Source of the DNA: Bacteroidetes bacterium GWA2_30_7
GTDB taxonomy: Bacteria; Bacteroidota; Bacteroidia; Bacteroidales; GWF2-33-38
Reading direction: 5' to 3'
DNA: 5,516 nucleotides
Assembly: GCA_001768155.1 (NCBI GenBank)
Contig: MENC01000033.1
Span: forward strand, 17,572-23,087
Shown here: positions 1 to 5,516 of the stretch, piece after piece
How positions within the stretch are numbered: the first letter of the stretch is position 1
Layout of the letters: every line of letters starts with the position of its first letter
Made by a program: the position numbers and the translations under genes
Notes under the pieces: generated by a model
What the model saw: the letters and a program-made list of their open reading frames with translations, nothing else
Databases searched by the model: none
Told to the model about the DNA's origin: nothing

Positions 1-1110
1 TTGAAGAGACATTGAACTTGCTGATGGTGGAGCAACAGATACATAAGTATATGAACCGTCAATAGGATAAGTTCCAATACTTTGAATATTTACCAAATAA
101 ATATCAAAATAACCGTCAAGTCCATTGGCAGAAATGTAAGTATAATTATAGACTCCAGAAGTATCAATAGTATAACCTGCTGAAAAGTAATTAAAATTAC
201 TAAATGTTTGGTTTGAATAAATACCGCCATTTATTGTATATTGAGCACTTCCTATTGAAGGTGCTGAACCAATTTCGGCACATGTCCATGATGAAAAATG
301 GGAAACTGTTCCAACATATTGTCCACCATTTTTTGAAGCTGTGCCCGATGCTACATAAGCCGATTTTGTATTGTCGTAAGAATATAGTGTAATGTTTTGT
401 GGTGCTGAACTGATTTTTGATTGAGGAATTGTAACTCCTATTGATGCTCCGCCAGACTTATACATAGAATCGTTTTGATAAATAATTTCATTTCCATTTG
501 CATCAAGCAATTCTACTCTTAATACTCCATAAGATTCTAAATACTGACCATAATCATTAACTAAATATGAGCTCTGGTCGATAAATTGAGAAAAATTAGC
601 ATTGTCGGGGTTAATATATATTGCCTGAACTTTAATTACTCCATTATAATCGTTACCATTTACATCTTGAAAATTATTAGCGGGTAGGTTTACAAAAGAA
701 CCGTCTGATGTTGAAATTGTTGTTCCTTGTTGGGACGAAAATGTTGTTTGAGAAACTAAATTGCTTGATAATGAAATCATAGATACGTTAATATCTAATG
801 ATTGGCTGACTATTTCATTTCTTGTTATTGAAATATATCCATCTTTTGTAAATTGAATGGTTAACTTTGTGTTAGCTGTTCCAATATTATTTAGTTTATA
901 AACGCCTTCGGAGTCTGTGATTGCCGATTTGTCATTAATTTTTACTGTAACTCCTGGTATTACTTCATTATCTTGATTGTAAACTTTTCCAGAAATAGAA
1001 ATGGAATTTGTAGAAGAAAAGTATTTGTCTTCTTCTTTTTTCTTACAACCAGAAACGATAATTATTACAGATAATAATAGTGCAATTAAGCTGAATTGTA
1101 AATTTTTCAT
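1..1110 (-). CDS. Secreted lipoprotein with carboxypeptidase-regulatory-like domain (3' end outside window)
   Basis: The frame is open from ATG at 1110 to the window edge: 370 codons, no stop. Residues 1-22 form a lipoprotein signal peptide: a short basic start, a hydrophobic stretch, and lipobox VSGC with the lipidated Cys at 22. The mature N-terminus continues KKKEED, resembling the acidic export signals that send Bacteroidota lipoproteins to the cell surface, so surface display is plausible. Residues about 37-113 look like a carboxypeptidase-regulatory-like beta-sandwich (SGKVYNQDNEVIPGVTVKI, then TDSEGVYKL and KDGYIS). Residues about 125-210 (GTTISTSDGSFVNLPANNF, later SYGVLRVELLDANGNEI) resemble the beta-rich module that often follows this domain, and SHFSSWTC at 270-277 is a typical motif of such proteins. 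The rest is Ser/Thr/Tyr-rich and probably beta. No catalytic residues were recognised; a binding or structural surface role is an inference. It is transcribed divergently from the phosphatase pair and has no evident functional link to it. Confidence 0.85.
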   Translation of the reverse strand, partial: MKNLQFSLIALLLSVIIIVSGCKKKEEDKYFSSTNSISISGKVYNQDNEVIPGVTVKINDKSAITDSEGVYKLNNIGTANTKLTIQFTKDGYISITRNEIVSQSLDINVSMISLSSNLVSQTTFSSQQGTTISTSDGSFVNLPANNFQDVNGNDYNGVIKVQAIYINPDNANFSQFIDQSSYLVNDYGQYLESYGVLRVELLDANGNEIIYQNDSMYKSGGASIGVTIPQSKISSAPQNITLYSYDNTKSAYVASGTASKNGGQYVGTVSHFSSWTCAEIGSAPSIGSAQYTINGGIYSNQTFSNFNYFSAGYTIDTSGVYNYTYISANGLDGYFDIYLVNIQSIGTYPIDGSYTYVSVAPPSASSMSLQ

Positions 1111-1201
1111 AAATAATATGTTATTATAATTTTAAAAATAAATGTAAAAATAGATAAAATATTTAATATTTTTGATAAATTAATTTATATACCTATTCTA
1201 A
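1111..1201. promoter_or_regulatory. Divergent AT-rich intergenic region, presumed promoters for both directions
   Basis: This 91-bp gap separates the start codons of the lipoprotein (leftward) and the first TPR phosphatase (rightward), so both promoters should lie here or in the adjoining coding ends. It is almost entirely A and T. I could not find a good match to the Bacteroidota promoter (TTTG near -33 with TAnnTTTG near -7) on either strand. The nearest rightward candidate is TTTG at 1171-1174 followed by a poor TAccTATT at 1190-1197, with a short spacer of 15 bp and almost no leader. No Shine-Dalgarno sequence precedes either ATG, which is usual in this phylum. That the region is a promoter is inferred from gene layout only. 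Confidence 0.45.
1156..1172. repeat. 17-bp perfect palindrome in the divergent intergenic region
   Basis: The sequence AAAATATT-T-AATATTTT is a perfect 8-bp inverted repeat around a single central T. A second perfect palindrome, ATAAATTAATTTAT, lies at 1175-1188, two bases further on. Together they cover much of the region just before the first phosphatase start. They could be operator half-sites for a dimeric regulator, but in DNA this AT-rich short palindromes arise easily by chance, so function is uncertain. Confidence 0.35.
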
Positions 1202-3403
1202 ATGCTAAAAAAAATAAATTTATTGAACATTATATTATTGTTTTATTCGTATAATATTTATTCTCAAAATGAAAAATTTGTTGACAGTTTAATTAATATA
1301 ATAAATTCATCAAAAATTGATTCTGTTAAGGCGAAATGCTTTATTGAACTAGCAGAATTTTCGTCAAATTCTAATCCGGATACATCTCTTTACTATGCAA
1401 ACAAAGCATTAGTAATTTTTAAAAATAATAATTTAATTAAAAGCATAGGACGAACTTATAATTTAATAGGAAATAATCTTTTGCAGAAAGGCGATTATAT
1501 TAAAGCAAAAGAGAATTTCACTAAAGCCTTAAACGAGTTTAAATCAATAAACTATCAAGATGGCATTGGTCAATCTATGAATAGTATAGGTTTATGTTTA
1601 GATAAAAAAGGCGAATACGACAAGGCTATTATTCAATATGTAGAAGCTCTGAAAATAATGGATAAAACCGGAAATTTGATAGACAAAGCCCGTATTCTTA
1701 ATAACATAGGAGCAATATATTATAACGTTTATCATAATAATTTGAGAGCAATGGAATATTACGAACAGGTTTTAGAAATTGTTTTAAAACTTGATAATAA
1801 AAGAGGGATTTCTTCTACATATAATAATTTGGCTTTATTATATATAAATTTAGATAGCCTAGATGTTGCCAGAAAATATTTATTTAAGTCTATTGAAATT
1901 AACAAACAAATTAATAATCCATATGAAGTAGCATTATCATATAATAACATTGGAACTACTTATTCAAAAGAAAACAACTTAACTATGGCTAATGATTATT
2001 ATCAAAAGTCGTTAGAAATTAAAATTTTGCTTGATGATAAACCTGGTATTTTAGAATCATATATAAATATCGGACAAATTTACCTCGAACAAAATGACTT
2101 TATAAATGCTAAAAAATATTTTGAAAAAAGCCTGAATTTAGCCAGAAATATTGGCTCTAAAGAAAGAGAAAAAATTACGCTTGATAATCTTTCAAATTTG
2201 TATGCAAAAATGCACGATTACAAAAGTGCTTATATATCTCATATAGATTTTACAAATTTAAAAGACTCCATTTTTAACGAAAATAATGCTAAAATGATGG
2301 AAGAAACTGAGCAGAAATATCAATCGGAAAAAAAGCAAATTGAAATTGAAATTTTACAAAAGGATAAAGAACTTCAGGATACAGAATTACAAAAGAAACA
2401 ACTGAAAATTAAACAACAAACAACTCAAATTTATGCGTTTATTGCAGGATTAATTTTGGTATTATTTTTAGCAATAGTGTTATATAGAAATTATAGAAAT
2501 AAAAAGAAAGCAAATATAATACTTGAAGCTCAAAAGCACGAAATTTCAGAAAAAAATCAGGAATTGAATCAGCGAAACGAAGAAATATCCTCACAACGAG
2601 ATGAAATTGAACGCCAGCGTGATGTAGTCATCGACCAAAAGAAATTAATAACCGATAGCATAAATTATGCAAGCAATATTCAGGGAGCAATCCTTAGACC
2701 TATTTCATACATTAATCAGTTATTGCCAGATTCATTTATTCTTTTCAAGCCAAAGGATGTTGTTGGTGGTGATTTTTATTGGTATAAGCAGGTTGATTAC
2801 AGATGCATAATTGTAGTTGCAGATTGTACAGGACACGGAGTTCCGGGAGCATTTATGACATTGATTGGAAATGCCGGTTTAAATCAAATTGTTGCATTAG
2901 AAGGAATTGATAATCCGGCCTTAATACTCAAAGAATTAAACGTTTATGTAAAAAATACATTACGACAAAATATTGATAACCTGAAAGCCGACGATGGAAT
3001 GGATGCCGGAATTTGTATAGTTGATGTGCCAAATAGAAATTTAACTTACTCTGGAGCAAAAATTTCATTATTTCATTTTAAAAATAATGATATTCAAGAA
3101 TATAAAGGCGATAAAAGCAGTCTTGGCTACCGAAGAAGCGATGATGACTTTGAATTTAAAAATCTGGAAATAAAAATAGACAAAAACGAAGCATTTTACA
3201 TGACCTCAGACGGTTTTATAGATATTTCGTATGGCGATAAAAAGTTCCCATTAGGAAAGAAAAAATTCAAAACTATGTTAATGGAAAATGTTGACAAACC
3301 AATGAAAAAACAAGGCGAAACATTAGCCGAATTTTTAACAAATTCGAATAAAGATGAAGTCGAGCAACGAGACGATATTAGTGTTTTTGGATTTAAGATT
3401 TGA
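1202..3403 (+). CDS. Membrane-spanning TPR receptor with C-terminal SpoIIE/RsbU-type PP2C phosphatase
   Basis: Complete, 733 residues. Residues 1-21 are a signal peptide (MLKK, a hydrophobic core, then likely cleavage after IYS before Gln22). About eight TPR units of 40-41 residues follow (about 40-362), several with the helix-A signature YNNIG or YINIG, placed in the periplasm. A charged coiled coil (about 362-408) leads into a transmembrane helix (about 410-428, followed by basic RNYRNKKK). A cytoplasmic coiled coil (about 438-480) joins the phosphatase domain, which starts at ITDSINYASNIQGAI (483-497). The metal-binding Asp residues expected for this family are visible: D524 in VGGDFYW, D541 in ADCTGHG, D670 in TSDGF and D725 in QRDDIS; DGMD (598-601) is also typical. 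The domain therefore appears catalytically intact. The expected activity is metal-dependent dephosphorylation of a phospho-Ser/Thr protein, in known relatives an anti-anti-sigma protein; the actual substrate and ligand are unknown. The start fits the signal peptide; no ribosome binding site is visible. The next paralog begins 5 bp after the stop. Confidence 0.93.
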   Translation: MLKKINLLNIILLFYSYNIYSQNEKFVDSLINIINSSKIDSVKAKCFIELAEFSSNSNPDTSLYYANKALVIFKNNNLIKSIGRTYNLIGNNLLQKGDYIKAKENFTKALNEFKSINYQDGIGQSMNSIGLCLDKKGEYDKAIIQYVEALKIMDKTGNLIDKARILNNIGAIYYNVYHNNLRAMEYYEQVLEIVLKLDNKRGISSTYNNLALLYINLDSLDVARKYLFKSIEINKQINNPYEVALSYNNIGTTYSKENNLTMANDYYQKSLEIKILLDDKPGILESYINIGQIYLEQNDFINAKKYFEKSLNLARNIGSKEREKITLDNLSNLYAKMHDYKSAYISHIDFTNLKDSIFNENNAKMMEETEQKYQSEKKQIEIEILQKDKELQDTELQKKQLKIKQQTTQIYAFIAGLILVLFLAIVLYRNYRNKKKANIILEAQKHEISEKNQELNQRNEEISSQRDEIERQRDVVIDQKKLITDSINYASNIQGAILRPISYINQLLPDSFILFKPKDVVGGDFYWYKQVDYRCIIVVADCTGHGVPGAFMTLIGNAGLNQIVALEGIDNPALILKELNVYVKNTLRQNIDNLKADDGMDAGICIVDVPNRNLTYSGAKISLFHFKNNDIQEYKGDKSSLGYRRSDDDFEFKNLEIKIDKNEAFYMTSDGFIDISYGDKKFPLGKKKFKTMLMENVDKPMKKQGETLAEFLTNSNKDEVEQRDDISVFGFKI
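2576..2982 (+). repeat. Paralogous repeat, copy 1 (coiled-coil linker and phosphatase start)
   Basis: This stretch of the first phosphatase gene aligns without gaps to 5110-5516 at a constant offset of 2534 bp. Positions 2576-2649 (74 nt) are identical to the other copy, as are 2657-2691 (35 nt) and 2943-2982 (40 nt, running to the window end in copy 2). Other parts differ mainly at third codon positions. The repeat probably continues beyond the right edge of the window. It encodes the signalling coiled coil and the first half of the PP2C domain. Confidence 0.85.
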
Positions 3404-3408
3404 AATAT

Positions 3409-5516
3409 ATGAAAATTAACTTTTTGATTTTTTTTTCAATTTTTTCTTCAATTATATTATTTGGACAGAACCATAAAATAGATTCGTTAAATGAAGTGTT
3501 TAATAATGCAAAACACGATACAACGCGTTGCAATATTTATCTTGAAATGGGTGAGATATTTGAAAATAAAAATCCCGACACCGCTCTCTACTTTTATAAT
3601 CTATCTTTAAAGTTAGCTGAAACCAAAAAACTCAAAAAACAAAATGCAACTTCGCTTTATTATATTGCTATTGTTTACGATATACAAGGTTTTTATGAAA
3701 AAGCTATTACATATTTCGAAAAATCTTTGAAACTTTTAGAAGAATTAAATAATAACACGAAAATTGCAGATATTTATAACAGTATTGGTATAATTTATAA
3801 TAAACATGGTAGCTACGAAAATGCTATTAATTATTATTTAAAATCTTTAAAAATTAATCAGTCAATTAAAAATAAAAGAGGTATTGCATCTAACTATATA
3901 AACATTGGTAATACATACTCTTGTCAGAGTAATTATACAATTGCAATGGAAAATTATTTAAAATCTTTAGAGGTTTCAGAAAAAAATAAAGATTTTAAAG
4001 AAATGTATATTTGTTATTCCAGTATTGGTCAAGTATATTATAACAAAGGGAATTACGACGAATCTTTAGAATATTTTTTAAAGTCGTTGAAAATTTCAGA
4101 AGATTTGAATAATAAGCAATGGCTATCAAATTGCTATATAAATATTGGACTTATTTATTATCGTCAAGATTATTACAATAGCGCGTTAGAATATTATACA
4201 AAAGCGTTAACAATTAATGAAAAACTAAACGATAAAATTGTAATTTCAATATGTTATAATAATATCGGTAATGTATATTATGGAATTGGTTTACAATTTC
4301 GTTCAAAAGGAAATGAGGAACTAGAAAAATTAAATTTTAACAATGCCAAAGAAAGTTATATAAAATCATTGAAAATATCTGAAGAATCCGGTGATAAAAA
4401 TACTATGTCTAAATGTTATACTAATATTGGAAATATACTTCAAGAACAAGGACTTTACAATAGTTCATTAGATTATTTTTTGAAATCTTTAAAAATTAAA
4501 GAAGAATTTGGTGATAAAAATGGAATCTCTTTGGTTTTGGGAAACATAGCATCTATTAATATTGATATTGCCGATTCGATTGCAAAAACACAAACCGAAA
4601 AAAATAAATATTACAACGAAGCAATTAATTATGGCTTAAAATCTTTGAATATTGCAAACGAAATAAACGCATTACCACGTATTAATGAATGTGCAAAAAA
4701 TCTTATGAATGTTTATGAAAAACTTAATAATTTTAAAAAATATGTCGAGTTTACCGAAATATTTATAACAACAAAAGACAGCATGTTTAGCGAAAGTAAA
4801 ACCAAAGCACTTGCCGAAATGGGTACAAAATACGAAACCGAAAAAAAACAATTATTAATTGATAAACTTGATAAAGAAAAAGAATTACAACTTTCAGAAA
4901 ATAAAAAACAAAAAATTATAATTGTGTTTGTAGTTTGTGGTTTGTTATTGGTAGTTGCAATTGCAATTATAATTCTACGTTCATTACGAATTACTCGAAA
5001 ACAGAAAAATATTATAGACGACCAAAATATATATCTCAATCAAAAAAATGAAGAAATAACTGCTCAAAGCGAAGAAATTTTATATAAAAATGAAGAATTA
5101 AATCAACGTAACGAAGAAATATCCTCACAACGAGATGAAATTGAACGCCAGCGTGATGTAGTCATCGACCAAAAGAAATTAATTACCGACAGCATAAATT
5201 ATGCAAGCAATATTCAGGGAGCAATACTCAGACCTATTTCATACATTAATCAGTTATTGACCGATTCGTTTATTGTATTCCGACCAAAAGATGTTGTTGG
5301 CGGCGATTTTTATTGGTACAAACAAATTGATTCTAAATGTATTATTGTCGTTGCAGATTGTACGGGGCATGGTGTGCCGGGTGCATTTATGACATTAATA
5401 GGAAATGCCGGATTAAATCAAATTGTTGCACTGATTGGTTTTGACAACCCAGCCTTAATACTAAAAGAATTAAACATTTATGTAAAAAATACATTACGAC
5501 AAAATATTGATAACCT
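3409..5516 (+). CDS. Second membrane TPR-SpoIIE/PP2C phosphatase, tandem paralog (3' end outside window)
   Basis: ATG at 3409, 5 bp after the upstream stop, opens a frame that runs to the window edge (702 codons plus two bases), so the two genes are probably one transcript. Residues 1-19 are a signal peptide ending LFG before Gln20. Residues about 40-465 form about ten TPR units; the helix-B motif (KSLKI and variants) recurs every 40 residues, with insertions of 14 residues in unit 7 and 12 in unit 9. A coiled coil precedes a transmembrane helix at 503-523. A cytoplasmic coiled coil (about 530-590) then leads to ITDSINYASNIQGAI (592-606) and the phosphatase domain, with D633 (VGGDFYW) and D650 (ADCTGHG) present. 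The later metal ligands lie beyond the window, so completeness cannot be judged. Periplasmic cysteines C202, C242, C282 and C336 occupy the same position of four successive repeats. The architecture matches the upstream gene, but the sensory half is longer and strongly diverged. It is presumably a receptor with a different input and the same kind of output; ligand and substrate are unknown. Confidence 0.92.
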   Translation, partial: MKINFLIFFSIFSSIILFGQNHKIDSLNEVFNNAKHDTTRCNIYLEMGEIFENKNPDTALYFYNLSLKLAETKKLKKQNATSLYYIAIVYDIQGFYEKAITYFEKSLKLLEELNNNTKIADIYNSIGIIYNKHGSYENAINYYLKSLKINQSIKNKRGIASNYINIGNTYSCQSNYTIAMENYLKSLEVSEKNKDFKEMYICYSSIGQVYYNKGNYDESLEYFLKSLKISEDLNNKQWLSNCYINIGLIYYRQDYYNSALEYYTKALTINEKLNDKIVISICYNNIGNVYYGIGLQFRSKGNEELEKLNFNNAKESYIKSLKISEESGDKNTMSKCYTNIGNILQEQGLYNSSLDYFLKSLKIKEEFGDKNGISLVLGNIASINIDIADSIAKTQTEKNKYYNEAINYGLKSLNIANEINALPRINECAKNLMNVYEKLNNFKKYVEFTEIFITTKDSMFSESKTKALAEMGTKYETEKKQLLIDKLDKEKELQLSENKKQKIIIVFVVCGLLLVVAIAIIILRSLRITRKQKNIIDDQNIYLNQKNEEITAQSEEILYKNEELNQRNEEISSQRDEIERQRDVVIDQKKLITDSINYASNIQGAILRPISYINQLLTDSFIVFRPKDVVGGDFYWYKQIDSKCIIVVADCTGHGVPGAFMTLIGNAGLNQIVALIGFDNPALILKELNIYVKNTLRQNIDN
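3601..4656 (+). repeat. Tandem 120-bp TPR-coding repeats in the second phosphatase gene
   Basis: The codons for the helix-B motif (typically K-S-L-K-I) start at 3601, 3721, 3841, 3961, 4081, 4201, 4363, 4483 and 4639. The spacing is exactly 120 bp, except for two steps lengthened by 42 and 36 bp. Several copies share near-identical DNA such as aaatctttaaaaatt (3841 and 4483). This points to growth by internal duplication of whole TPR units, with two later in-frame insertions. The upstream paralog has units of similar length but less regular sequence. Confidence 0.7.
5110..5516 (+). repeat. Paralogous repeat, copy 2 (coiled-coil linker and phosphatase start)
   Basis: This is the second copy of the stretch at 2576-2982, with no insertion or deletion between copies. 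The first 74 nt (5110-5183) and the last 40 nt (5477-5516) are identical to copy 1. Because the identity runs into the window edge, its right boundary is not visible here. Confidence 0.85.

Noticed and set aside
204..392. Plus-strand open frame of 62 codons
   Set aside because: It lies antisense within the lipoprotein gene, whose frame is supported by a lipobox and recognisable domains. The short His/Leu-rich product has no recognisable features.
1759..1950. Minus-strand open frame of 63 codons
   Set aside because: It is antisense to the TPR-coding part of the first phosphatase gene; the sense frame is clearly the coding one.
2520..3403. Histidine kinase output domain
   Set aside because: TPR-membrane-coiled-coil proteins in this phylum are often histidine kinases, but there is no phospho-acceptor His box or ATPase N/G boxes. 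The GGD, DCTGHG, SDG and RDD motifs identify a PP2C-type phosphatase.
3404..3408. Terminator or promoter between the two phosphatase genes
   Set aside because: The gap is only 5 bp and shows no hairpin; co-transcription is the simpler reading.
3601..4656. CRISPR-like or other non-coding direct repeats
   Set aside because: The 120-bp periodicity is in frame and encodes TPR units; repeat copies are degenerate and there are no spacers.
4713..5039. Minus-strand open frame of 108 codons, hydrophobic product
   Set aside because: It is antisense to the coiled coil and membrane helix of the second phosphatase. Its Phe/Ser/Ile-rich product is what the reverse of Lys/Glu/Asn-rich AT-rich codons gives.
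1202..5516. A sporulation role implied by the SpoIIE name
   Set aside because: Only the catalytic domain type is shared with SpoIIE. Nothing else in the window relates to sporulation, and Bacteroidota are not known to form endospores.

Overview
The window looks like a low-GC member of the Bacteroidota. Base composition is strongly AT-rich. The start codons lack a clear Shine-Dalgarno sequence. The signal peptides have Gln at or next to the predicted cleavage site. Both main gene architectures, a lipoprotein with a carboxypeptidase-regulatory-like domain and membrane TPR proteins ending in a SpoIIE-type PP2C phosphatase, are common in that phylum. The assignment rests on these traits alone, without a phylogenetic marker.

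Layout: positions 1-1110 (minus strand) hold the first 370 codons of a secreted lipoprotein whose 3' end lies outside the window. A 91-bp, very AT-rich divergent intergenic region (1111-1201) follows, containing two short perfect palindromes. Positions 1202-3403 (plus) encode a complete 733-aa protein: signal peptide, about eight periplasmic TPR units, a transmembrane helix, a cytoplasmic coiled coil and a complete SpoIIE/PP2C phosphatase domain. Only 5 bp later, at 3409, a second protein of the same architecture begins. It has about ten TPR units and is cut by the window edge at residue 702, inside its phosphatase domain. The rest of the window, including every other open frame I looked at, is accounted for by these three genes.

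The two plus-strand genes are a tandem paralogous pair, almost certainly co-transcribed. Their periplasmic TPR halves have diverged strongly in length and sequence, while the coiled coil and catalytic domain are nearly identical, with tracts of up to 74 identical nucleotides at a constant offset of 2534 bp. The likely logic is two receptors with different sensory domains and the same output: periplasmic binding to the TPR solenoid would change the activity of a cytoplasmic Ser/Thr phosphatase. No anti-sigma factor, anti-anti-sigma (STAS) protein, response regulator or kinase partner is present, so the substrate is unknown. The most unusual details are the local nucleotide identity between the paralogs, which suggests gene conversion or a recent partial duplication, and a ladder of cysteines at the same position in four consecutive TPR units of the second protein.
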